NCBI RefSeq assembly: GCF_018623055.1
Contig: NZ_CP076019.1
Location: 2,728,001 to 2,792,000, forward strand
Direction: 5' to 3'
Origin: Halorubrum sp. 2020YC2
GTDB lineage: Archaea; Halobacteriota; Halobacteria; Halobacteriales; Haloferacaceae
Length of the DNA: 64,000 nt
A program made the position numbers and the translations under genes. Of this stretch, positions 38,679 to 45,755 are shown one piece after another. Positions within the stretch are counted from its first letter, which is position 1. Every line of letters begins with the position of its first letter. Below the pieces are notes generated by a model. That model was not told the DNA's origin. It ran no database searches and saw only the letters and a list, made by a program, of their open reading frames with translations.

Positions 38679-40754
38679 TCAGCCCCCGCCGTCCTCCATC
38701 TCCGAGCGCGCGACCGCCGCGCCCGCGTACTCAAGCACCTCGGCCGCGCCCGCCTCCGAGTAGCCGCGGTCGACCAGGGCCGACACCCACGCGCTCCGGT
38801 CCTCGTCGTCGAGGTCGGTCGCGGACACCAGCGCCGAGAAGTTGATGTTGTGCTTCTTGTCCTCCCACAGCTTGCGCTCTAGGGCGCGGCGGAGCCGGTC
38901 GTTCTCCTGCGGGTCGAACCCGCGCCCCTCGCGGGCGCGCCGCGAGATCCAGTTCGACACCTCCTGTCTGAAGTCGTCTTTCCGGTCGGAGGGGACGTCG
39001 AGCTGTTCCTCGACCGCGCGCAGGAACGTCTCGTCCGGCTCCGTCTCGCGGCCCGTCAGCTCGTCGTCGACGGTGTCGTCGTCGATGTACGCCATCACGT
39101 GGTCCATGTACTTCTCGCCCTGCCGCCGCAGCTCGTCCACGTCGTACGCCAGCGCGTGGCGCACGTCTTCGATGGCGCGCTCGCGGTACTCCTCGCGGAC
39201 GGTCTCTAAGAGTCGCTCGTAGCGGTCGAGGTCCTCGGCCGCGATGGAGCCGTGGCCCCCGAGGTTCGCCTCGAAGTGGTCGAAGACGGACAGCGGCGAG
39301 AGGTGGCTCCGGTCGCGGTGGGTGGCGTCCATGATCGCCTCGGCGATCTCGTCGCCGACGAACCGCGCGGAGATGCCGTCCATCCCCTCGCCGACGTCGG
39401 CTGACTCGGCGGCGTCCTCCCGGAGCTTCCGCCGGTCGATCTCCTCGTCTTCCAACTCGCCGTTGTACGCCTTCGCCTTCTCTAGGAGCGTCACCGTCTC
39501 GTCGGTCGGCTCCTCCAAGCGGGTGAGCACGCCGAACAGGCCCGCCATCTCTAAGGCGTGCGGCTCGACGTGGACGTTGGGCACGTCCGCGTTGGCGAGC
39601 ATCTTCTCGTAGATCTCCGCCTCGCTGTCGTACTCTAACACGTACGGGTAGTCGATCCGCTTGGTGCGGTCGTTGAACGCCTCCATCTTCTCGTCGCCGG
39701 TCTTCTCGCGGTACTCCGGCATGTTCGTCCGGCCGACGATCACCTGATCGATGTCGATCCGCGGGTTGTTCTTCGGCTTGATCGTCGACTCCTGGGAGGC
39801 GTGGAGGAAGTCGTAGAGGAACTCCCGCTGGAGCTTCAACAGCTCCTCGCCGGAGAAGAGGCCGCGGTTCGCGTTGCAGAACGCGCCGGCGTAGTCGAAC
39901 GCCCGCGGGTCGGACTCGCCGTAGACGGCGAGTTTCGCGTAGTTGACGTCGCCGGTCAGCTCCGTCTCATCTTGGTTCTTCTTGTCTTTCGGCTCGAACG
40001 TCTCGATGCACTCCCGACGGTTCTCGTCCGCGACGAGCCGGACGACCTCGACGTGCTCGTCGAGGACGCGTTCAAGATCGTCGTCGTAGTGCGCGAGCAG
40101 TTCGTTCAGGTAGAACTCCGAGGCCGGGTCCGGGTGCTGGTCGTTTCGCAGCGTGTAGGGCGCGTCGAGCCGCTCGTTGAGGTCGTCGATCACCGCCTCC
40201 CGCTGCGGCTTCGGGAGGAGGACGAGCGGGTCCTGGCTCATCGGGGAGCGGACGACGTCGTCGTCCGGGTCCTGGTCGTCGATCACCGAACAGAGGTCGA
40301 CCCACCGGAAGGTGTACATCCGGCCGGCGTCCTCGCGGGTGTACGCCTCGAAGTAGCGGCGCACCAGCCAGTCGAAGTGCGACTTGCCGGAGCCGACCGG
40401 GCCGAGCAGGAGCTTGATCCGCTTTTCGGGACCCAGCCCTCGGGCGCCCGACTTCACCTTGTTGACGAACTCGTGAATCGCCTCGTGGACCTCGCGGCCG
40501 TAGAAGACGTTCTCGCCGTCGTGGAGCGGGTCCTCGGCCGCGAGCGCGTACTCGACGACGCCGCGCTCCTCGTCGTAGTGGGTGCCGTAGTGGTCGAACA
40601 TGTCCGCGACGCGCTGGTGGGCGTTCCGCGCGATCTCCGGGTCGTCGTACAGCGCGTCGAGGTACCAGTCGAACGAGCGCGCCGCTCGCAGGTCGTCCGG
40701 CACCTCAGTCCGGTACTCCTCGCTGAGCCGTTCGAGCGTGTGTCGGTTTGCCAT
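38679..40754 (-). CDS. prkA: PrkA-type serine protein kinase
   Basis: The 691-aa protein begins MANRHTLERLSEEYRTEVPD. Walker A is GPVGSGKSHF (residues 118-125). AAA+-core elements follow, with RTNMPEYREKTGDEKMEAFN and KRIDYPYVLEYDSEAEIYEK, which are well conserved in PrkA. The C-terminal kinase-like part includes LSPLSVFDHFEANLGGHGSI. PrkA phosphorylates substrates on serine under starvation in bacteria; in haloarchaea the function is inferred by homology. It is the first gene of the operon with prkA2, yeaH and spoVR. Confidence 0.95.
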   Translation of the reverse strand: MANRHTLERLSEEYRTEVPDDLRAARSFDWYLDALYDDPEIARNAHQRVADMFDHYGTHYDEERGVVEYALAAEDPLHDGENVFYGREVHEAIHEFVNKVKSGARGLGPEKRIKLLLGPVGSGKSHFDWLVRRYFEAYTREDAGRMYTFRWVDLCSVIDDQDPDDDVVRSPMSQDPLVLLPKPQREAVIDDLNERLDAPYTLRNDQHPDPASEFYLNELLAHYDDDLERVLDEHVEVVRLVADENRRECIETFEPKDKKNQDETELTGDVNYAKLAVYGESDPRAFDYAGAFCNANRGLFSGEELLKLQREFLYDFLHASQESTIKPKNNPRIDIDQVIVGRTNMPEYREKTGDEKMEAFNDRTKRIDYPYVLEYDSEAEIYEKMLANADVPNVHVEPHALEMAGLFGVLTRLEEPTDETVTLLEKAKAYNGELEDEEIDRRKLREDAAESADVGEGMDGISARFVGDEIAEAIMDATHRDRSHLSPLSVFDHFEANLGGHGSIAAEDLDRYERLLETVREEYRERAIEDVRHALAYDVDELRRQGEKYMDHVMAYIDDDTVDDELTGRETEPDETFLRAVEEQLDVPSDRKDDFRQEVSNWISRRAREGRGFDPQENDRLRRALERKLWEDKKHNINFSALVSATDLDDEDRSAWVSALVDRGYSEAGAAEVLEYAGAAVARSEMEDGGG

Positions 40755-41230
40755 CGTATCACGTTCGCTCGGGGGGCAGGCGGTGCCGGCGGCACCCGGC
40801 GCGACGGACGGAGCCGCCGCTCTCCGTGCGCGTGTCAACAGCTCGTCGAGCCGCGAGCGGCGCGTCGTCGGGGTGCGCGTCGGTGCCGGTGGTCGCCTCG
40901 CCCGTATCCGAGGCTATATATGTGGGAGGGATTGGCACGGATAAGCATGTCGCCCGTTGACACTCGACACGAAGCGTCGAGGGCGTCGCCGTCGCTGAAT
41001 CCGCCCGGTTTGCTGACGGTCCGTCGGCCGGTCTTATCAACGCCTCGTGGGATCGACGGTCGGGGTCGGTCCGGGGACCCCCCGAATCGCTCGCGCGCGG
41101 TTCGGAGACTCCCGAGTCGCTCGCGCGCGGGCCGGGGACCGGAACTATCTGACCGGCAACCGCGCGGCCGAGAACCGGATCCATCGGCCCCGGAACGCAG
41201 CCTTTTGCGCGTCGCCGCCGCAGCACCGGT
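40755..41230. other. Intergenic region upstream of prkA and the DUF1028 gene
   Basis: This 476-bp region has no convincing gene. CTATATATGTGG (40914-40925) is a clear TATA candidate. On the plus strand it is 32 bp before an ATG at 40947 that opens an Arg-rich frame of shadow-like composition. On the minus strand it would give prkA a leader of about 140 nt. An imperfect repeat (CGAATCGCTCGCGCGCGG and CGAGTCGCTCGCGCGCGG, 41082-41130) is present; its meaning is unknown. Confidence 0.4.
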
Positions 41231-41977
41231 GTGACGTTCAGCATCTGCGTTCGCGAGCGGTACACCGACGAGGACGGCGACGACCAGACCCGGTTCGGCG
41301 TGGCGGTGACCACCCGGCTGCCGGGCGTGGGCACGCTCTGTCCGTTCGCCTCCTCGGACGGCGCGGTGGCGACCCAGTCGCTCGTCAACGTCGAGCTGGG
41401 GCGGAAGGGGATCGAGTACCTCGACGACGGGCTGGCGGTCGACGACGCCTTACAGGCCCTCCTGAACGCCGACGAGGGGAGCGCCGAGCGCCAGCTCCAC
41501 GGCGTCGACGCCGACGGGACGTTCGCGTTCTCCGGCGACGAGTGTAACGACTGGTACGGCCACCGCGAGGGACAGAACTACACCGTCGCGGGCAACCTCC
41601 TGACCGGCGAGGACGTGATCGAGGACACCGCGGCCGCCTACGAGTCGGACGCGCACGGCGACGCGCCGCTGGCCGAGCGGCTGATCGACGCGCTCGCGGC
41701 GGGCCACGCCGCCGGCGGCGATAAGCGCGAGGACCTCGAGGTCCAGTCCGCCGCGCTGCTCGTGTGTAACACCGAGGAAGAGACCGACGACCCCTACTAC
41801 AACGACCTCCGGATCGACGCGAGCGAGACGCCGGTGGCCGACCTCCGCGAGACGTACGAGACCGCCAAGCGCGGCTACGAGACGATTGTAGAGAAGTACG
41901 CCGAGGAGGAGGCGGACGACGGAGCGGCGGACGCCGCCGAAGACGAAACGGAAGCGGACGGAGGGGGCGGGGAGTAA
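41231..41977 (+). CDS. DUF1028-family protein (Ntn-hydrolase-like fold)
   Basis: The 248-aa protein starts at GTG. It has the family start MTFSICVRE, then FGVAVTTRLPGVGTLCPFAS, AVATQSLVNVELGRKGIEYL, and GQNYTVAGNLLTGEDVIEDT. DUF1028 proteins resemble Ntn-hydrolases and occur near peptide or amino acid metabolism genes; the activity is unproven. Residues after about 215 form an acidic halophilic tail (EEEADDGAADAAEDETEADG). It is convergent with the EEP-family gene, 21 bp apart. Confidence 0.9.
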   Translation: MTFSICVRERYTDEDGDDQTRFGVAVTTRLPGVGTLCPFASSDGAVATQSLVNVELGRKGIEYLDDGLAVDDALQALLNADEGSAERQLHGVDADGTFAFSGDECNDWYGHREGQNYTVAGNLLTGEDVIEDTAAAYESDAHGDAPLAERLIDALAAGHAAGGDKREDLEVQSAALLVCNTEEETDDPYYNDLRIDASETPVADLRETYETAKRGYETIVEKYAEEEADDGAADAAEDETEADGGGGE

Positions 41978-41998
41978 CGGCCGCAGACCCCGGTGCCC

Positions 41999-42910
41999 CT
42001 ACACCGACAGCCGCGCGAGGACCGGCAGGTGGTCGGAGGGGTATCTTCCCCGGTCGTCCCGGTCCGCGAGCGTCGCGAACGCCTCGACGGAGACTCCCGG
42101 CGAGACGAGCGCGTGGTCGATCCGGCGCCCGTCGATGAGGCGAGCGAAGTCGGTGAGGCTCGTCGCCGGACCGTGCCGCAGGTCGGCGGCGGCCGCCGCG
42201 TCCCGGAGCGCGGCGCGGTCACCGGTCGTCGCCCCGGCGGCGTCCCCGTCGCTTTCGGCGGCTTCGCCGTCGCCTTCGGCGGCTTCGCCGTCGCTTTCGC
42301 GCTCATCACCCACGAGGATCCGGTGCGGGTCGGAGCCGGGCGTGCAGTTGAGGTCCCCGACGAGGACGACCGGGGCCGCCCCGTCGCGGTCGCCGGTGTT
42401 CCCCGTTCTCGTCTCCGGTATCCGCTCGCGGAGCAGCCGCGCGGCCTCGCGGCGCGCCCGCGCGCTGACGTGGTCGAAGTGCGTGTTGACGACGCGGAGC
42501 GTCGCGCCGCCGTGGTCGTCGGCGTCGTACCCGCCGTCGACCGCGCGCACCCGGGCCCACGTCGCGATCCGCGGGTGCGAAGCGTCCCAGCCGGTCGAGG
42601 GCTCCTCGGGCGTCTCGGAGAGCCAGAACGTGTCGCTGTCGACGACATCGAAGCGGTCGCTCCGCACCGCGATGGGGCACCCCTCGCCCTCGCCGTCGGT
42701 CCCGCGGCCGCGCCCGACGAACTCGTACCCGGGGAGCCGCTCCCGGAGGTCCTCGCGCTGCTCCGGCAGCGGCTCCTGAAAGGCGGCCACGTCGGGCCGG
42801 TGGAACCGGACGAGTCGCCCGACCGCGTCGCGGCGGTCGTGCCAGGCGTCGTGGTGGTCGCCGCGGTTGGCGTAGCGGACGTTGTAGCTTAACACCCGGA
42901 TCGCGGTCAT
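41999..42910 (-). CDS. Endonuclease/exonuclease/phosphatase (EEP) superfamily protein
   Basis: The 303-aa protein begins MTAIRVLSYNVRYANRGDHH, with SYNVRY and PDVAAFQEPLPEQ as metal-binding motifs (N and E). Later come VVLVGDLNCTPGSDPH and RIDHALVSPG, with YPSDHLPVLARLSV as the terminal SDH motif. These fit an active metal-dependent EEP enzyme, of the type that cleaves phosphoester bonds in DNA, inositol phosphates or nucleotides. A low-complexity insert made of 18-bp DNA repeats (GDGEAAE/SDGEAAE, around residues 205-222) lies in an exposed loop. The ATG at 42910 is chosen over an adjacent GTG. Confidence 0.88.
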   Translation of the reverse strand: MTAIRVLSYNVRYANRGDHHDAWHDRRDAVGRLVRFHRPDVAAFQEPLPEQREDLRERLPGYEFVGRGRGTDGEGEGCPIAVRSDRFDVVDSDTFWLSETPEEPSTGWDASHPRIATWARVRAVDGGYDADDHGGATLRVVNTHFDHVSARARREAARLLRERIPETRTGNTGDRDGAAPVVLVGDLNCTPGSDPHRILVGDERESDGEAAEGDGEAAESDGDAAGATTGDRAALRDAAAAADLRHGPATSLTDFARLIDGRRIDHALVSPGVSVEAFATLADRDDRGRYPSDHLPVLARLSV

Positions 42911-42986
42911 CACGTCGGGACTCGCGGGCGAGGCGATTAAAATGCGCGGAGCGATCGGGACGGCAGCGGTGTTTCCGGCGTTTGCT

Positions 42987-43334
42987 TATAACTGGTGGTC
43001 GACTGCCCGACGGCAAACACCGCCAAAGTCTCAGCCGCTCGGCGATACGTAGTAACCCACAGGTCGACGGCGAACACCGCCAAAGCCCCAGCCTTACTTA
43101 TAAATAGTCGACTGCGGATCGGCGCCGAACACCTCCAAAGCCCCAGCCGCTCGGTACTACGTGGCTGCCACCGCGGAGAACACCTCCAAAGCCCCAGCCG
43201 CTCGGTACTACGTGGCTGCCACCGCGGAGAACACCTCCAAAGCCCCAGCCGCTCGGTACTACGTGGCTGCCACCGCGGAGAACACCTCCAAAGCCCCAGC
43301 CGCGAGGACAGCACACGCTCGCTGCGCTCCTCGT
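42987..43334 (+). repeat. Tandem repeat array in the 5' part of element copy C
   Basis: The unit contains CACCTCCAAAGCCCCAGCC followed by GCTCGGTACTACGTGGCTGC. CCCCAGCC starts at 43141, 43192, 43243 and 43294, exactly 51 bp apart, and the first three units are identical. Two older, diverged units precede them (43029 and 43086; 57 and 55 bp apart), reading TCTCAGCC/CCCCAGCC. TTATAACTGG (42987) and TTATAAATAG (43098) are TATA-like motifs 5' to the diverged and the newer part. Both strands are open over the array only because 51 is a multiple of 3. Confidence 0.85.
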
Positions 43335-43557
43335 CACTCGCTTCGCTCGTTCCTGCGGTGCTTACGTCGCCTGTGCTGTCCTCGCGGCTGCCCCTTTGAG
43401 TCCCGCCCCGGACAGCACCGCGACCGCGCCTCACGCCTCCCCAGCCTCGCGGCTCACGCTTCGCGGCTTCGCCGCTCGCGTTCGCCGCGTCCCTCGCGCG
43501 TGCTCCTCGCGCCCGAAGGGCGCTCGGAGGCACGCGCCACCGCATTCCTATTTATAA
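43098..43557 (+). repeat. Repeat element, copy C: candidate structured noncoding RNA with inverted TATA-like ends
   Basis: The element is bounded by TTATAAATAG (43098-43107) and CTATTTATAA (43548-43557), as in copy A. CACCTCCAAAG follows the left motif by 32 bp. After the 51-bp units, AGCCGCGAGGACAGCAC (43298-43314) pairs perfectly over 17 bp with GTGCTGTCCTCGCGGCT (43373-43389). The loop has CTGCGGTGCTTACGTCG. Then come GCCCCTTTGAGTCCCGCCCC, CCTCCCCAGCCTCGCGG and a terminal hairpin GCGCGTGC...GCACGCGC (43496-43537) with an inner GCGCCC-GAA-GGGCGC. It lies between two minus-strand genes. Confidence 0.75.
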
Positions 43558-43590
43558 ATAGCCGCCCGCTGCTGCCGTCGCCGTCGCGCG

Positions 43591-44073
43591 CTACACCGAG
43601 AACTCGTAGAGGTCGTCGCCGACGTGGTGGATCGACTCGACAACCTTCCCGCTGTCACCGACCATCTCGTCGCCGTCGACCAGCGCGCGGCCCACGGCGA
43701 GCACCTTCCCGTGGGACTCCTCCGCGACGACGACCAGATCGCCCTCCCGGATCTCCGGGTCGGCCTCGACGATGCCGGGGCGCATCACGTCGGCGCCGTC
43801 GGAGACGAACGAGACCGCGCCAGCGTCGACCGTGACGACGCCAGTCTCGGGGTCGAAGTCGTTCGCGCCCCGGACGGTGAGGAACGGCTCGTCGTCGTCG
43901 ACGTAGAAGACGGCGGGGTCGCCGTCGACCAAGACGAGTTCGTAGCCGGCGTCGACGAACTCCACGAACTCGAACGTCTCGCCGTCGATGTCGACCCCGA
44001 GGTGGTCGGCCACCGCCTCGCGGATCGCCGTGATGTCGTCGCTCCGGAGGTGGTGCCGGGATTTCACTTCCAT
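43591..44073 (-). CDS. PUA-domain RNA-binding protein (archaeal MCTS1-like)
   Basis: The 160-aa protein begins MEVKSRHHLRSDDITAIREA, a common start for the archaeal single-PUA-domain RNA-binding family related to eukaryotic MCTS1. The C-terminal PUA domain spans about residues 78-155 (VVTVDAGAVSFVSDGADVMR; PGIVEADPEIREGDLVVVAE; KVLAVGRALVDGDEM). Eukaryotic relatives act with DENR in translation re-initiation and ribosome recycling; the archaeal role is inferred. The stop lies 33 bp from the right end of repeat element copy C. Confidence 0.88.
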   Translation of the reverse strand: MEVKSRHHLRSDDITAIREAVADHLGVDIDGETFEFVEFVDAGYELVLVDGDPAVFYVDDDEPFLTVRGANDFDPETGVVTVDAGAVSFVSDGADVMRPGIVEADPEIREGDLVVVAEESHGKVLAVGRALVDGDEMVGDSGKVVESIHHVGDDLYEFSV

Positions 44074-44178
44074 GGGGGTCCCGTCGGCCGCTCGGCCGAT
44101 AAATGGACCGCTCCGCGGCGTGCGCGCCCGCCGGCTCCCGCCGTCGGGGGTCTCACGCGGTTGGATCGATCAAAACGG

Positions 44179-44187
44179 CCTTATGCT
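44179..44187 (+). promoter_or_regulatory. TATA box of the membrane-anchored ferredoxin gene
   Basis: CCTTATGCT lies 21-29 bp before the ATG at 44208, at leaderless spacing. This supports that start over an upstream in-frame alternative at 44103. Confidence 0.5.
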
Positions 44188-44207
44188 ACCTCTCCATATC
44201 AGTTCGT

Positions 44208-44810
44208 ATGCTGAATCCGCTCATCGCGAACGTCGCGAACCCGCCCGCGCTCGTTCTCGGGGCGATTGCGACGCTCCTCGTCGTCTTCGTCACCAGCCTG
44301 AAGGGGACGGGCTGGGAGCCCACCACCGACATCTCCGAGGAAGTGCTCGAACGCCGCGCGTCCACGGTCCCGGAGACCGAGTTCCCGGAACCGGGCAACC
44401 GCGCGGTCGGCGGTGGCGGTGGCGGCGGCGCCATCCCGGCCGGCGCCGACGGCGAGGAGGGCGAACTCGAAGAGGGCGGCACCGTTAGCTCCGGCCCCGG
44501 CGACATCCCCGAAGACGAGGTGGAGTACTTCGAGGTCGAGTTCGTCAAGCAGGGCGAAACGGTCGAACTCTCGAACGACCAGCCCATCCTCGAACAGGGC
44601 GAAGACGAGGGGTGGGACCTCCCGTACGCCTGCCGCCAGGGCCAGTGCGTCTCCTGTGCCGGGCAGATCACGGACGGACCGAGCGAGGACTTCGTCGAGC
44701 ATGACAACCAGCAGATGCTCGAAGAGGCCGAGATCGACGACGGCTACACGCTCACCTGCGTCGCCTACCCGCGCGACTCCTTCAGCATCGAGACGGGCGA
44801 GGCGCCGTAG
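44208..44810 (+). CDS. Membrane-anchored [2Fe-2S] ferredoxin
   Basis: The 200-aa protein begins MLNPLIANVANPPALVLGAI with one N-terminal membrane helix (about residues 10-27). A Gly-rich and acidic linker (about 62-105) follows, then a plant-type [2Fe-2S] domain. The cluster motif is YACRQGQCVSCAGQI with a fourth Cys in YTLTCVAYPRDS, the standard C-x4-C-x2-C...C pattern. The anchor and flexible linker suggest electron transfer to or from a membrane enzyme on the cytoplasmic face. The partner is not encoded next to it; a small membrane protein follows 69 bp downstream. Confidence 0.92.
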   Translation: MLNPLIANVANPPALVLGAIATLLVVFVTSLKGTGWEPTTDISEEVLERRASTVPETEFPEPGNRAVGGGGGGGAIPAGADGEEGELEEGGTVSSGPGDIPEDEVEYFEVEFVKQGETVELSNDQPILEQGEDEGWDLPYACRQGQCVSCAGQITDGPSEDFVEHDNQQMLEEAEIDDGYTLTCVAYPRDSFSIETGEAP

Positions 44811-44879
44811 CCCCCCTTCCGCTCTTTCCTCCTCGTCCGTTCGCGACACCCTTTTTCGCGTCTCGCCCCAACCGCTCGT

Positions 44880-45218
44880 ATGTCCGTCACCACGGCGCTC
44901 GTCGCCGGCGGCGGGGGCGTCGCCGTCGCGCTGATCGCCGCGGCCGTCTACCGCGACGCCGCCCGCGTCGGCGTCGACCTCGGCTCGCCGGCGGCGTGGG
45001 CCGCGCTCGTCGTCCTCACCGGCGGGGCGAGCCTCGTCACCCTGATCCTCGTCCCCGACGCCCCCCTGCCCGGCGTCCTCGTGTTGACTGCGCTCGGCCC
45101 GCTCCTCTACGTGCTCGAACGCGACGACTCGATGAACGGCGACGACGCGGCCGACCCCACGCGCCTCCCGAGCCAGTCCGGGGAGTCGGCGGAGCGGAGC
45201 GACGACGCCGACCGATAG
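44880..45218 (+). CDS. Small membrane protein, unknown
   Basis: The 112-aa protein begins MSVTTALVAGGGGVAVALIA. Three hydrophobic segments lie near residues 4-22, 38-56 and 62-78, and it ends in an acidic, probably cytoplasmic tail (ERDDSMNGDDAADPTRLPSQ). No motif is recognised. It lies between the anchored ferredoxin and the Nfu-like gene on the same strand, but a functional link is speculative. Confidence 0.6.
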   Translation: MSVTTALVAGGGGVAVALIAAAVYRDAARVGVDLGSPAAWAALVVLTGGASLVTLILVPDAPLPGVLVLTALGPLLYVLERDDSMNGDDAADPTRLPSQSGESAERSDDADR

Positions 45219-45377
45219 CGACCCGGCGCACGGAACCGACGGGTGCCCCAGCGACGCCGACGCTCACGGGTCCTCTCGGCGCCGTTCCGTCTCATCGACG
45301 ATGACACAGTTCCTTTCGCTCCCGTCTTCAGCTCCTAAACCGCAACTTTCCATACCGTCGGCGCTGTACTGGAGGTA

Positions 45378-45713
45378 ATGAGAGACGAGAGCGACGAGAG
45401 CCTCGCGGACCGGGTCGAACAGTGGATGGTCGGACAGATGCCGATCATCCAGATGCACGGCGGCACGAGCGTCGTGCGCGAGGCGGACCCCGAGACCGGC
45501 GAGGTCGTCGTCGAGCTCGGCGGCACCTGCTCCGGCTGCGGCATCTCGAACATCACCGCCGACAACATCCGCCGCGACCTCATCATGGACTTCGAGGAGG
45601 TCGACAACGTGACCGTGCGGACCGCCTCCTCCGGCGACAACGGGGCCTCCACCGTCGAGGGCGGCCGCGGCGGCGAACTCAAACACGAGACCGAGTCCGC
45701 GAACCACTTCTGA
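45378..45713 (+). CDS. NifU/Nfu C-terminal-domain iron-sulfur scaffold protein
   Basis: The 111-aa protein has [20 protein letters not shown] followed by [20 protein letters not shown]. The CxxC (C-S-G-C) is the Fe-S binding site of the Nfu-type domain. In most Nfu proteins it follows an L-x-G-x-C-x-x-C context like this. The protein would carry or transfer Fe-S clusters to targets such as the ferredoxins in this window; this is a family inference. The acidic C-terminal tail is not conserved. It converges with the GH97 gene. Confidence 0.92.
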   Translation: MRDESDESLADRVEQWMVGQMPIIQMHGGTSVVREADPETGEVVVELGGTCSGCGISNITADNIRRDLIMDFEEVDNVTVRTASSGDNGASTVEGGRGGELKHETESANHF

Positions 45714-45755
45714 ACGCGGCGGGCGCGTCCCGCCGCGCGACTCTCGCTCCCTCTC

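Noticed and set aside
40947-41234. Leaderless small gene after the TATA box at 40914
   Set aside because: The spacing is right, but the product is Arg/Pro/Ser-rich with shadow-like composition. The TATA box may equally serve prkA.
41047-41547. Overlapping Arg-rich frame before DUF1028
   Set aside because: It is a shadow frame with no homology-like motif. The DUF1028 start at 41231 is well supported.
43029-43334. CRISPR array
   Set aside because: Units are 51 bp and identical with no unique spacers, there are no cas genes, and the repeat is not palindromic at its ends. It is a tandem repeat inside element C.
43098-43337. Coding sequence with 17-residue repeats (for example RYYVAATAENTSKAPAA on plus, GWGFGGVLRGGSHVVPS on minus)
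   Set aside because: The open frames exist on both strands only because 51 is a multiple of 3. The element is noncoding in its other copies.
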